A stretch of 64,000 nucleotides of DNA, taken from NCBI GenBank assembly GCA_029880285.1, contig JAOUOS010000003.1, forward strand, positions 62,001 through 126,000, in the 5' to 3' direction. Under the pieces are notes generated by a model. It did no database searches and had not been told where the DNA came from. It saw nothing but the letters and a program-made list of their open reading frames with translations. A program made the position numbers and the translations under genes. The stretch's first letter is position 1. Each line of letters begins with the position of its first letter. Source of the stretch: Spirochaetia bacterium (GTDB taxonomy: Bacteria; Spirochaetota; Leptospiria; Turneriellales; JAOUOS01). Of this stretch, positions 36,674 through 46,230 are shown piece after piece.

Positions 36674-39028
36674 ATGAAATACTTGCAAATTAACAGAAAA
36701 CGGTTTTCGATTTTGAAAAGTCATTGTTTTATACTATTCTTTTTTATCATCAATTTTAATTTTTTACATGCTAAACCATTTACGCTTTCAAAGCATATGG
36801 AAGGCGTTCTTCTAAATGAAAATATATCAATTTATAAAGATAAAACCAGAAAGATGAAGATAGAAAATATTTTAGAAAATAAGCACCTTTTCAAAAAAAA
36901 TGAAATTAATTCAAAATGGGATTCGTATCCTGATGCTTCTGTCTGGCTTCAATTAACGGTATTGAATTCTTTTGATGAAGATATTAGGTGGATAATAACC
37001 CATGAAGCTACATGGCTAGATCAAATAGAGATATGCATCGAAGATGGTGATGATTATATAATTAAACAGGGCGGCGACTTAATACCTTTTCATCAAAGAG
37101 AAATCGCCTACCGAAAAAACTCTTTTTATGTAAACACAAAAGCAAAATCGACAGAAACTATTTATATTCGAATGAATTATAAATATTTAGATTCTATGTT
37201 TTTAGATACTTTAGCTTATACAGAGAAAGAGCTGTTTGATGAGAAAGCATTTGAAAATTTAATATTTGGTATATTAATTGGCGCATTTTGGATATTTGCT
37301 CTTTATAATATTATAATTGGGTATTCTATTAGAGATATAACATATTTATATTTTGCGATTTATCTTATAAGTAATTCTTTCTTTTTATTGTTTCATTTTG
37401 GCATAGGCTTTCAGTACATATGGTCAAATTCTATGTATATGACAAGCAATGGACTTTTTTTAATTTGGAATACTGTCATTATCGCTGGCATAAAAATGAT
37501 GCAGAATTTTCTAGAGGTATCAAGAACAAAATGGATGAAAAAAGTTAGCGATATATGGATTTCTTTTACTGCTATTACCATGTTAATAGGCATATTAGGA
37601 TTTTATAAGGTAGCCTATTATTTTTCCTATCTATCAACTTATTTCGCGGTTATATACACTTTGTTTTCATATATTCGTTGGCGCGAGGGCATGAAAGACG
37701 CCAAGTATTTTTTAATCTCATGGATATTCTTTTTTATTGGTCTTTTTACCAATATTGCCAGAGAATTAAGTTATTTACAGCCTTCAGGATCTTCTATGTG
37801 GGCTTACCCCGTGGGATTTCTTACTCAAGCATGCTTTATATCTTTGGCTTTTGCCGGAAAAGTAAAAACTCTTCGCGAAGAAAAAGAAAAATTATTTATT
37901 GAAAAGCAGGAACTTCTTGAAAGTTCCAAAAAAAAGCTTGAAAAAGAAGTTGAAAAAAGAACGAATCAGTTAAAAGAAAGTGAACTAAGATATGAATTAC
38001 TAATTGAAAATTCTCCTGACGCTATTGTTGTTCATGATGGCAGAAAACTTATTTTTGTAAATAAGTCTACAGTAAATCTTATTCACGCTAAAAATAAAGA
38101 AGAGATTATAAATCGTCCCATTAAAGACTTTATACATCCCGATAGTCTTAAATCAATGAAGAGAAGATATAAGTCTGCTTTTTTGAAATCTGATAAAATT
38201 TTAATGCCTGAAGAACATAAATTAATAGGCTTAGACGGCAAAATTTTAGATTTTGAATCGGTAGATGTTTTATTTTCATATGATGATAAACCTACTTTTT
38301 TAAGTATCATTCGCGATATAACCGAAAGAAAACGTGTTGAAAGACTTCGAAAAGATACCGAACAGATTCTTCGTCATGATATAAAAAATCCTCTATTTGC
38401 CGTTACGGGATTTTCAGAACTTCTTCTTGATAAAGAAATGCCTGAAAATGTTCGAGATTACGCTTCTAACATATTTCAAGCGGGGCAGCAAATATTAGAT
38501 TTGCTAACCAGCTCTATGGATTTATTTAAAATGGAAGAGGGTACATTTGTACCAAAGAATGAAAATATTGATATTATAAAAATTATAAAAGAAGTTAAAA
38601 AAGAGTTTGTGCCAATTTTAGAAAGAAAATCAGTTTTATTGGATACTTTTTATAATAGAGAAATATTTTTAGATGAAAGTGCAATTTTTATAAACGGTCA
38701 AACACTTCATATTAAAAGTATGTTTCGCAATTTAGTAAAAAACGCGATAGAAGCTTCTCCCGAGGGTGAAAAAGTAAGTATTACAATTTATAATAAAAAT
38801 AAACAATATGACATACTTATTCATAATCGCGGAATAATTCCTATTTCTATACGTAATAGATTTTTTGAAAGATATAGTACAAGCGGTAAAGAAAGCGGTA
38901 CGGGACTAGGAGCATACAGCGCTTTATTAATAGCAAAATCTCATAAAGGGAATATAACATTTTCATCTTCAGAAAAAGATGGTACTAGCCTTTTAGTGAC
39001 ACTACCCAAAAATATATTTCATAATTGA
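36674..39028 (+). CDS. 7TMR-DISM sensor histidine kinase with PAS domain
   Basis: 784 residues. Signal-like N-terminus, a periplasmic beta-sandwich (7TMR-DISMED2 type; ~35-190, 'SVWLQLTVLNSF', 'IYIRMNYKYLDSM'), seven membrane segments (~195-395), a coiled coil (~398-438), a PAS domain (~440-555, 'YELLIENSPDAIVVHDG', 'FLSIIRDITERKR'), then the kinase core. His568 in 'RHDIKNPL' is the predicted phosphoacceptor; N-box 'NLVKNAIEAS' (686-695), G1-like 'HNRG' (717-720) and 'GTGLG' (742-746) form the ATP site. The G1 box has Asn where Asp is usual. No response regulator is adjacent. A decayed copy of part of its ATPase domain lies just upstream. It probably senses a carbohydrate-like ligand, by family analogy only. 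Confidence 0.9.
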   Translation: MKYLQINRKRFSILKSHCFILFFFIINFNFLHAKPFTLSKHMEGVLLNENISIYKDKTRKMKIENILENKHLFKKNEINSKWDSYPDASVWLQLTVLNSFDEDIRWIITHEATWLDQIEICIEDGDDYIIKQGGDLIPFHQREIAYRKNSFYVNTKAKSTETIYIRMNYKYLDSMFLDTLAYTEKELFDEKAFENLIFGILIGAFWIFALYNIIIGYSIRDITYLYFAIYLISNSFFLLFHFGIGFQYIWSNSMYMTSNGLFLIWNTVIIAGIKMMQNFLEVSRTKWMKKVSDIWISFTAITMLIGILGFYKVAYYFSYLSTYFAVIYTLFSYIRWREGMKDAKYFLISWIFFFIGLFTNIARELSYLQPSGSSMWAYPVGFLTQACFISLAFAGKVKTLREEKEKLFIEKQELLESSKKKLEKEVEKRTNQLKESELRYELLIENSPDAIVVHDGRKLIFVNKSTVNLIHAKNKEEIINRPIKDFIHPDSLKSMKRRYKSAFLKSDKILMPEEHKLIGLDGKILDFESVDVLFSYDDKPTFLSIIRDITERKRVERLRKDTEQILRHDIKNPLFAVTGFSELLLDKEMPENVRDYASNIFQAGQQILDLLTSSMDLFKMEEGTFVPKNENIDIIKIIKEVKKEFVPILERKSVLLDTFYNREIFLDESAIFINGQTLHIKSMFRNLVKNAIEASPEGEKVSITIYNKNKQYDILIHNRGIIPISIRNRFFERYSTSGKESGTGLGAYSALLIAKSHKGNITFSSSEKDGTSLLVTLPKNIFHN

Positions 39029-39100
39029 ATTAAAGTAAATTAAATATAATTAATTCGCTTTTGAGTTTATATAAAAAAAATTTAGCCAAAAAATAAGTTT

Positions 39101-39718
39101 TTATTTTCTAGACTTTTTTAACATTTTTAATCTAAAAAAACTTTCGCGTTCACGTTCGTTAAAATATTGAGAAATAAATTTTATTTCACCTAAAATTTTA
39201 GGTATTAACTTTTCTTCTAAGATACGTATTCTTCTGGTTATTTTTAATATTTCGTCACCCAGTTTTTTTACTTTTTTTTCGTAAACAGCCATTTCAATAA
39301 GTAAATCTATAATCTGGCTGAATTCATCGGCGCTTTGTTCTACCTTAATAGAGGTAAAACGATAATCATATTTTTTTTCTTCCAGCGTTTTCGCAAATGA
39401 ATGTTCGGCTGAGATACTTTTGTATTTTAATCCCCAAATGCTTTCTTCTTTAATATTAATTTTCAGATCTTTTTTTGAAACAGGTATAATAGAAGCGGTA
39501 AAATTTTCTGTTTCACGGCCAAGACAAATAAAAAAATCTTGAATGGCTTTTTCATATTTTTCGCTTATTTCGTCACGGGCGTTAATTAAAGGCAGGGTAG
39601 TTTTCATAAACTCTTGAATTAAAGCCTGCCTTCTGGCTTTTAATATTCCTATGCTTCCTTTAACAGAAATGATTCGGTCTTTTAAATAAAGAAGATTTGT
39701 TCTGGTGGGGTTTATCAT
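39101..39718 (-). CDS. atpD: V-type ATPase subunit D
   Basis: 205 residues, the central rotor shaft of the V/A-ATPase. It starts 'MINPTRTNLLYLKDRIISVKG', the family's conserved N-terminus, and is almost entirely helical with a long antiparallel coiled coil closing in 'ILEEKLIPKI...KFI.....ERERESFFRLKMLK'. Last gene of the operon; it begins two bases after the stop of subunit B. The tail after it is AT-rich without an obvious terminator. Confidence 0.9.
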   Translation of the reverse strand: MINPTRTNLLYLKDRIISVKGSIGILKARRQALIQEFMKTTLPLINARDEISEKYEKAIQDFFICLGRETENFTASIIPVSKKDLKINIKEESIWGLKYKSISAEHSFAKTLEEKKYDYRFTSIKVEQSADEFSQIIDLLIEMAVYEKKVKKLGDEILKITRRIRILEEKLIPKILGEIKFISQYFNERERESFFRLKMLKKSRK

Positions 39719-39720
39719 GA

Positions 39721-41055
39721 TTAATCTAAATTAAAACGATTCATAAGCTCAAGAGCTAAATCTAATGTTTGGTCAATACCGCGGGAGTTCATCCCCTGAT
39801 TTATAAATTCTTTTTCAAACGTAAAAGCGAAATCTAAATACAGGCGGTCTTTTTCTGACATGCCGTCTCGGCCTACAATGGCTTCTAGTTTTCTATGTTC
39901 TCTGCCTTGCGCGTAATGCCGGTAAAGTCTGTTTGAAATTTGACGATGTTCTTTACGGGTTTGACCTTCGCCTATGCCTTTTTGCATGAGCCTTGAAAGA
40001 CAGGGTAAAACATCAATAGGCGGGAAAATATCATTTGAGTGCATTTCTCGGCTAAGCACAATTTGCCCCTCTGTAATATATCCGGTTAAATCGGGAATGG
40101 GATGCGTAATGTCATCTTCGGGCATGGTGAGTACGGGCAGCAAAGTAAGAGAGCCTTCAATATTTTGAATACGTCCGGCTCGTTCATATAAAAAGGCGAG
40201 ATCAGAGTACATATATCCGGGGTATCCTCTTCTTCCCTGCAATTCTTCACGAGCGGTAGAAATTTCTCTTAGAGCCTCGCAGTAATTTGACATATCTGTT
40301 ATAATGGTTAAAACATCCATGTTTTCTTCAAAGGCAAGGTATTCGGCGGCAGAAAGAGCTATTCTTGGGGCTAAAAGTCTTTCCATCACGGGGTCGTCGG
40401 CAAAATTGATAATAGCCATGTAATCTGCCTGCATTTTTTCAAGCGCTTTTATATAGTATGAATATTCATTATGCGTAATACCCAAAGCGGTAAAAATAAC
40501 AGCAAATTCTTTTTCGTTTTTGCTTAGCCTTACGTTTCGTAAAATTAAAGTTACCAATTCTTTTGAAGGAAGTCCCGCGCATGAAAAAATAGGGAGTTTT
40601 TGGCCCTTAACCAGAGTATTCATTCCGTCGATGGCCGAAACTCCCGTTTCAATAAATTCTGATGGATTTGCCCGAGCCGAAGGATTAATAGGATAGCCTG
40701 TTATTTGCCTCCAATTTCCAGAAAAAAACATGGGTAAATCGTCAATGGGATTAAAAGATCCATTAAATTTTCTACCCAGCATTTCTCTTGAGAGAGGTAT
40801 TTCTTTTAACGAGTCTTGAAGAATAACTTTTGTGTGTTTTATATCTAACCCCTGCGTAGAACCATAAACCTGAAGAAGAGCAGTGTTGTTATTTATTTCT
40901 AAAATTTCAGCTTCAATATATCGTTTATCGGGACTTATAATTACGGCCATCTCGCCAATTTTCGCTTCAATAAGATTCTCAACAAAAACCAACTGGCCGG
41001 TTATGGCAGATATGCTATTGTATTTATGCTCACTTAGTCTCATCTTTATTTTCAC
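39721..41055 (-). CDS. atpB: V-type ATPase subunit B
   Basis: Non-catalytic regulatory subunit of the V1 hexamer, 444 residues (440 from the inner ATG at 41043). Conserved 'FIETGVSAIDGMNTLVKGQK', 'IFSCAGLP' (degenerate P-loop, as expected for B), 'EELQGRRGYPGYMYSDLA', 'YERAGRI' and 'TMPEDDITHPIPDLTGYITE'. The gene overlaps the end of subunit A by 14-26 bases, indicating translational coupling. Confidence 0.95.
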   Translation of the reverse strand: MKIKMRLSEHKYNSISAITGQLVFVENLIEAKIGEMAVIISPDKRYIEAEILEINNNTALLQVYGSTQGLDIKHTKVILQDSLKEIPLSREMLGRKFNGSFNPIDDLPMFFSGNWRQITGYPINPSARANPSEFIETGVSAIDGMNTLVKGQKLPIFSCAGLPSKELVTLILRNVRLSKNEKEFAVIFTALGITHNEYSYYIKALEKMQADYMAIINFADDPVMERLLAPRIALSAAEYLAFEENMDVLTIITDMSNYCEALREISTAREELQGRRGYPGYMYSDLAFLYERAGRIQNIEGSLTLLPVLTMPEDDITHPIPDLTGYITEGQIVLSREMHSNDIFPPIDVLPCLSRLMQKGIGEGQTRKEHRQISNRLYRHYAQGREHRKLEAIVGRDGMSEKDRLYLDFAFTFEKEFINQGMNSRGIDQTLDLALELMNRFNLD

Positions 41056-42706
41056 CTGCTTTTTCAGTTTTTAAATCATTTGCTCTTTTTTCTTTAAATG
41101 CTTCGTTTAAAGAAAGACCTTGTGTAAGTTTTTCTAAAATTTTCTCATGTTCATTTAATATATTTTCAATAATTTTTATGGTTTCATTAGGATGCGAGTA
41201 GGCGTCTTCAGAATAGGCGTTTTGCGCTAAAAATTTTGTTCGTATTTTTTCTGCCGTTTGAAGAAGAAGTCTATCTGAATCTTGCATTCCCGAAATGCCT
41301 ACAATTTCTGCTACTTCACGAAGAGTTTCTTCTTTTTTTAATATTTCGCGGCAGCGGTTTCTTATTGTTTTCCAGTTGTTTGAAAAATGCTCACAAAAAA
41401 AATCATCCAAATTTTCCTGATATAAAGAATAGCTTTGAAACCAGTTAATAGCGGGAAAGTGTCTGCGATGAGCAAGGCCGGTATCAAGCATTAAAAAAAC
41501 ACCGGTATTTCTAAGAAGAGCCTGTGTCACGGGTTCGGTAAAGTCGCCGCCGGGTGGAGAAACCGAAAGTATCATGGTTAATGAGCCGCTTAATCCGTTT
41601 ATGCAGTCTGTCACGCCGGCACGTTCGGTATATGCGGCCAGTCTTGAAACAAGATAAGTAGGGTAGCCCTCTTCTCCGGGCATTTCTTCAAGTGAGGTAG
41701 ATATTTCTCTTAAAGCCTCTGCCCATCTTGAAATACTATCTGCTAATAAAAGAACGTCATAGCCATTGTCTCTGTAATATTCAGCAATGGTGACTGCGGT
41801 AAAAATTGAGGCTTCTCTTGCGGCCACGGGCATATTTGACGTATTTACCACAAGAACAGTTCTTTCAAGCAGAGGCTTATTGGTTTTTTGATCTTTGAGT
41901 TCTCTAAATTCTTCGAGAAGTTCGGCCATTTCATTGCCTCTTTCTCCGCATCCCACGTAAATTACAATATCAACATCAGCGAATTTTGCGATAGATTGTT
42001 CAAGAATGGTTTTGCCGGTTCCAAACCCGCCCGGTATTATCGCCGTACCGCCTTTGGCCAATGAAAATAAAAAGTCAATATTTCTCTGGCCGGTAATTAA
42101 AGGCTCATATGTTGAAATTTTTTTCTTAAAAGGTCTGGGTATTCTAACCGGCCAGCTTTGGTATGCTTTTATCGTTTCACCATTTTCAAAAGTTATGAGG
42201 CTGGTATCTTGGGTAATATTTTCGGTAATGATGCTTTTTATTTTTGAATCAATATCTTTGCTCGAATAAATGTAGTGATAAAAATTTCCTTCTTTAATTT
42301 TCCCCAGTATTTCGCCTTTTGTAATTGTATCTCCTATATTTTTATTGGGAATAAATTCAAAAGGTTTATCAAATTTAAAAATCTCAAATACTTCTGTAAC
42401 ATCAACAGTTTTAATAAAAGGACCTGTTTTTTCCTGCAGAGTTTCAAGAGGACGCTGCAGGCCGTCATAAATAGAAGATAACATTCCGGGACCAAGAGTT
42501 ACAGAAAGAGGTATATCTAAGCTTTCTACTTCGTCACCAATGCCAAGACCGCGTGTATCTTCATAAACTTGTATAACAGCTCCTTTTGAGTGAAGGCGTA
42601 CAACTTCGCCTGTTAGTTTTTTTACTGTTACCCTTTCGTATAAGCGAAGGCCTTGTAAATCGGTATGAACGGTTGGACCGCATATTTTAACAATAGAACC
42701 TTTCAT
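41030..42706 (-). CDS. atpA: V-type ATPase catalytic subunit A
   Basis: 558 residues. Walker A 'GGFGTGKT' at 226-233 (Lys232), 'GCGERGNEM' with the catalytic-region Glu, 'NTSNMPVAAREASI' and 'EEMPGEEGYPTYL' are diagnostic. The non-homologous insert typical of A subunits ('EIFKFDKPFEF....GD.ITKG..LG') is present at ~105-140. It is slightly shorter than the archaeal norm (~580-600). ATGA-type overlap of four bases with subunit F upstream and overlap with B downstream. Confidence 0.97.
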   Translation of the reverse strand: MKGSIVKICGPTVHTDLQGLRLYERVTVKKLTGEVVRLHSKGAVIQVYEDTRGLGIGDEVESLDIPLSVTLGPGMLSSIYDGLQRPLETLQEKTGPFIKTVDVTEVFEIFKFDKPFEFIPNKNIGDTITKGEILGKIKEGNFYHYIYSSKDIDSKIKSIITENITQDTSLITFENGETIKAYQSWPVRIPRPFKKKISTYEPLITGQRNIDFLFSLAKGGTAIIPGGFGTGKTILEQSIAKFADVDIVIYVGCGERGNEMAELLEEFRELKDQKTNKPLLERTVLVVNTSNMPVAAREASIFTAVTIAEYYRDNGYDVLLLADSISRWAEALREISTSLEEMPGEEGYPTYLVSRLAAYTERAGVTDCINGLSGSLTMILSVSPPGGDFTEPVTQALLRNTGVFLMLDTGLAHRRHFPAINWFQSYSLYQENLDDFFCEHFSNNWKTIRNRCREILKKEETLREVAEIVGISGMQDSDRLLLQTAEKIRTKFLAQNAYSEDAYSHPNETIKIIENILNEHEKILEKLTQGLSLNEAFKEKRANDLKTEKAGENKDETK

Positions 42707-43023
42707 TCTCTTAATCTTATATGATATCCTACGGCTTTAGATATGATACGAGAAATATAATCTTCTTCACTAACCTTGCTTTTTTTAGGCATAGGCAGAA
42801 CAACAATTATACCCGGCCATGTTTCATCTAGTTCTTTTATTATTTCTTCATTATCTTCATCAATAAGTCTTTCGTCAATCATTAAAAAAATATATTTTGG
42901 TTCTTTTACCAGTTTATAAAGAAGAGATGATAAAGTATTGATACTGCTTGAAATTTGATGTATTCCGGCAAGTCGAAATCCAAAACCGGTTTCTTGCGGC
43001 GTAATTACAACAGCTTCTTTCAT
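42703..43023 (-). CDS. atpF: V-type ATPase subunit F
   Basis: 106 residues, a small Rossmann-like rotor/stalk subunit: 'VITPQETGFGFRLAGIHQI', 'IFLMIDERLI' and 'WPGIIVVLPMP' match V-ATPase F. Overlaps both the C and A genes by four bases (ATGA). Confidence 0.88.
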   Translation of the reverse strand: MKEAVVITPQETGFGFRLAGIHQISSSINTLSSLLYKLVKEPKYIFLMIDERLIDEDNEEIIKELDETWPGIIVVLPMPKKSKVSEEDYISRIISKAVGYHIRLRE

Positions 43024-44003
43024 AGGTTAAGCTCGTTTTGTAAAATGGATTTTTCAATGTTTTGCCCGTAAATTATAAGAGATGAATATTTTGCTTCGAC
43101 TAGTACAAGAGTAATATAGTAAAGTATAAAGCCAATATCTGAATACTGGCGGTAAAGCTGTGTTGATTTTTCAAGCAGACCATTTAATAAAAAATTTTCA
43201 ATATAATTTATATCATACTCTTCTAAAGCTCTTGGTCTAAATAACGCGCAAATTTTTTTTAAATCTTGATAAGAACCTTTTTCTAAGGCGGTATAAAACT
43301 TGTTTATATCAATAAAGCCGCCCTTTATAAACCGTATTGTTTTTTCACTATAACCAAGAGATTTGTATAAAGCCAGAATATTAATAGAATCAATATTAAA
43401 GATTAAATATTTTTTTACTGCCGGATGTATATTTATTTTTTTTATAGAATAAAAAAATAATTCATATAATGCCTGTTCTATCTGTTTTTGAAAATAGGAA
43501 GATTCAATTATTTTAAGAAGTTTTTCATATAAAGGAAAACAATAGATTAAATACGAAAGAAGATTTTTTATAGTATAGTCAAAAGAATTTTCATCTGTAA
43601 GTAAATGTTGAACTTGTTTAGACAAAAGACTATATTTTAAAATATTTTGTATTCTATATTTTTCTTCTTCAGATTGTTTTAATCTTAAGCAGGCGATTAT
43701 TTTTCTAAGTTCAAAATAAAAAAATAAAGGGAAAAAGTTTTGACGCAATTTAAAATTCATTTGTTTATAAAGCCAAAAAAGCTCTTTATTTAAAAAGTCT
43801 TCAGATATATTTTTTGATGTTTCATGCATTAATTTATATCGTGTTAACAGTAAAGTATCTGCCGGGCTGTCAGATGAAAGAATAACATCCCATTTACGCG
43901 TAATATTAGTTTTTCTGCCTTTTAATCTGGCAGCTAAATATTCGTATGGCAGCTCTGTTTTTATAAACTGACGAAATATATTTTTATTTTTTATTCTTTG
44001 CAT
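43020..44003 (-). CDS. atpC: V-type ATPase subunit C (d/AC39-like)
   Basis: 327 residues, all-alpha. 'YEYLAARLKGRKTNI' at the N-terminus and three helical repeats of the AC39/d family. It forms the socket coupling the central shaft to the membrane rotor. Identified mainly by length, the N-terminal motif and position between I and F. Four-base overlap with F. Confidence 0.82.
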   Translation of the reverse strand: MQRIKNKNIFRQFIKTELPYEYLAARLKGRKTNITRKWDVILSSDSPADTLLLTRYKLMHETSKNISEDFLNKELFWLYKQMNFKLRQNFFPLFFYFELRKIIACLRLKQSEEEKYRIQNILKYSLLSKQVQHLLTDENSFDYTIKNLLSYLIYCFPLYEKLLKIIESSYFQKQIEQALYELFFYSIKKINIHPAVKKYLIFNIDSINILALYKSLGYSEKTIRFIKGGFIDINKFYTALEKGSYQDLKKICALFRPRALEEYDINYIENFLLNGLLEKSTQLYRQYSDIGFILYYITLVLVEAKYSSLIIYGQNIEKSILQNELNL

Positions 44004-44023
44004 GGCTTATAATTTATAAATAA

Positions 44024-45907
44024 TTATTCTTCTTTTTTAAAGGGTTTAAATTCTTTGCCGCCTGTTTCAACAAATTTACTAAAAAACTCAACGTAATGAA
44101 GCCTTAAAGAATGAATGGCTGGTGAAAACATTCCCAATACAATATTTAGTAAATGTATTAAAACAGCAATTAATACTCCTGTAACTACATTACCTGTTAA
44201 GCCTGAAAATTGATTAGCAACTTGCGCGAGTAAAACCGAAGAAAGTCCTAATGCCATAATACGTGTATAAGAAATTATATTGCCAAAGTTTTTTAATAAC
44301 TCAAGAGGAGCCAAAAATCCGCCGGCTATTATTAAAACGGGTATAAGAATAATAATTGCGGTAATAAGCGGTCCTTTTAATACTTCAGGATAAAACCCAA
44401 ATAATGATACAATTAAACCTGTTACAAGTATAATAAGAATAATATTTAATATGCCTATTGCCGCGTGACTTTTAGCTTTATTTTTTATATCTTTAATTAA
44501 ACCTAATATAAGCCCTAAAAGAACATGCGCTATTCCTATAGATATTGCGAAAAACATCATGGGAATAATTTCAAATTGTCTTTCTATCCACAATGATTTT
44601 AATCCCCAGTACTTATGGCCAATATCGCCAAAATATTCGCCGTATAATACACCAAAAATAACCGTATAAACCGAAGAAATCATAAATATTTTAGCAGCGC
44701 TGGATACAAAGTTTTTGTTTTTAAAGCGTATAGATAAAAATAATGAAAGTAAAAAAATGATAAATCCGTAACCCGCGTCACCTAGAATAATACCAAAAAA
44801 AATGGGAAAAAAGATTCCAATAAAAGGGGTAGGGTCATAAGAGGTATATAAAGGCAAAGGTAATATTCGGGTGAAAATTTCAAATGGTTTAAAATAAGGG
44901 GGATTTTGTAAAAGTACAGGGGTTTTATTTAAATCGCCCGTTTTAACTTCGGTTTCTTCAAGAACTATTTTTTCTTCAAATTTATTTTTAAGTTCATTAG
45001 AAAGATTTTGAATTTCTTTTGTATTTATCCATCCGAATATAAAAAAGCACATTTTAGAATGAAATATACAAAAGTATGCCTTTAAGATGGTTAATCGTTC
45101 TCTAATATATTCAAGAATACAATTGTAAATAGAACCCCATTGTTTTGCAAACTGTAAAATTTCATTTTCGTAGTTTTTTATTTTTAAATTTAAGTCTTCA
45201 ATTTTTTTATTAGCCGCAAGAAATCTTTCGCTTAAAGATAAATCTTTGCCAAGGTTAGAATAGTCATGTTCGGGTATATGGCCGCTGCTTAAAGTTTCAC
45301 GTACTTTTTTTGATAGATTTTTATCAATTAATATTAAGCCTACAGTTGAACCATCGGGCGCTAAAGTCGTTGAGAATTCATAATATCCGCCGGTCGTTTT
45401 TTCAAGAAGCTGTCTTAATTCATTTTCGTATTCAGGTTTTTTTAGGCTTATTCCTATATATTCAAAGTTTTTTGTGAATCCGTGCGCATTTTGAAGCGTT
45501 TTTAATGTTTCAAGAATTACCAATTGTTTTTGTAATTCTTCTTTTTCTTTTATAAACAGTTCTTTTTTAGAACTCAATTCATGTACTGATGCTAAATGTT
45601 TATCTAAAAGTTTCGCGATAGAATTTAAAACAGGTTTAGGATTTAAATATCGTTTTTGCCATAATAATACGGGGAGCATTGAAAAAAGTTCTTCAATCTT
45701 TTTCTTTAAACCCTCTGAAAAAGTTTTTTCAAAGGCTGATTTTTCTGTACAGAAATTTTCCCATGATTTCGCTTCTTTTTCTTGCGCTAATAATACAATA
45801 TTTTCTTTTTCAATTTGAAGGTTTTCTTTCGTCATAAGAAAAGATAATACCTCGTCAAGCATGGCACTAGGGCCTATTATTTTTACTTTTGACATTTGAA
45901 CTATCAT
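44024..45907 (-). CDS. atpI: V-type ATPase subunit I (a subunit)
   Basis: 627 residues. The N-terminal half is cytoplasmic and helical ('MSKVKIIGPSAMLDEVLSF'), followed by ~7-8 membrane segments from residue ~360 ('YDPTPFIGIFFPIFFGIILGD', 'NIISYTRIMALGLSSVLLAQV'). 'SYTRIMALGLSSV' contains the essential Arg of the ion half-channels. This is the stator ion-channel subunit. Its start overlaps the G/H stop by four bases (ATGA); an inner ATG at 45895 is an alternative. Confidence 0.93.
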   Translation of the reverse strand: MIVQMSKVKIIGPSAMLDEVLSFLMTKENLQIEKENIVLLAQEKEAKSWENFCTEKSAFEKTFSEGLKKKIEELFSMLPVLLWQKRYLNPKPVLNSIAKLLDKHLASVHELSSKKELFIKEKEELQKQLVILETLKTLQNAHGFTKNFEYIGISLKKPEYENELRQLLEKTTGGYYEFSTTLAPDGSTVGLILIDKNLSKKVRETLSSGHIPEHDYSNLGKDLSLSERFLAANKKIEDLNLKIKNYENEILQFAKQWGSIYNCILEYIRERLTILKAYFCIFHSKMCFFIFGWINTKEIQNLSNELKNKFEEKIVLEETEVKTGDLNKTPVLLQNPPYFKPFEIFTRILPLPLYTSYDPTPFIGIFFPIFFGIILGDAGYGFIIFLLSLFLSIRFKNKNFVSSAAKIFMISSVYTVIFGVLYGEYFGDIGHKYWGLKSLWIERQFEIIPMMFFAISIGIAHVLLGLILGLIKDIKNKAKSHAAIGILNIILIILVTGLIVSLFGFYPEVLKGPLITAIIILIPVLIIAGGFLAPLELLKNFGNIISYTRIMALGLSSVLLAQVANQFSGLTGNVVTGVLIAVLIHLLNIVLGMFSPAIHSLRLHYVEFFSKFVETGGKEFKPFKKEE

Positions 45908-46227
45908 ACTTTTTTATCGGGTAAAACTCTATTTAAGTATTTGTTTATAATTTGCAAAATATTTTTATCTGTGGTTGCGTTTAGAAGATTTATTTTTTTA
46001 CGGGAATCTTTTAGTAATTCTTCGGCTTTTAATAAGTATTCTTTTTCGGCTCTATTTAATTCATCTTGATTTTGTTTTTGAATTTCTATTATTTTGTTAT
46101 TTTTTTTATCTTCTAATTCTTTAAGAGATGTTTGAAGATACACTTCAGCTTTTTCTTTTTCGCGCTGAATATTCTTCTCTATTTCTTCTTCAACCTTTTC
46201 AATATTTTTAAAAATATCTGAATTCAT
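45904..46227 (-). CDS. V-type ATPase peripheral stalk subunit G/H
   Basis: 107 residues, almost wholly a charged coiled coil ('EEEIEKNIQREKEKAEVYL', 'ELEDKKNNKIIEIQKQNQDE') ending in a short helical cap ('NILQIINKYLNRVLP'). This fits the partner of subunit E in the peripheral stalk. It follows the P-type ATPase gene by three bases and overlaps subunit I by four. Sequence divergence makes the name rest on composition and position. Confidence 0.78.
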   Translation of the reverse strand: MNSDIFKNIEKVEEEIEKNIQREKEKAEVYLQTSLKELEDKKNNKIIEIQKQNQDELNRAEKEYLLKAEELLKDSRKKINLLNATTDKNILQIINKYLNRVLPDKKV

Positions 46228-46230
46228 AAA

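Noticed and set aside
36674..36800. Possibility that the kinase gene is itself truncated at its 5' end by the upstream rearrangement
   Set aside because: It has a signal-like N-terminus and a full periplasmic domain at the expected length.
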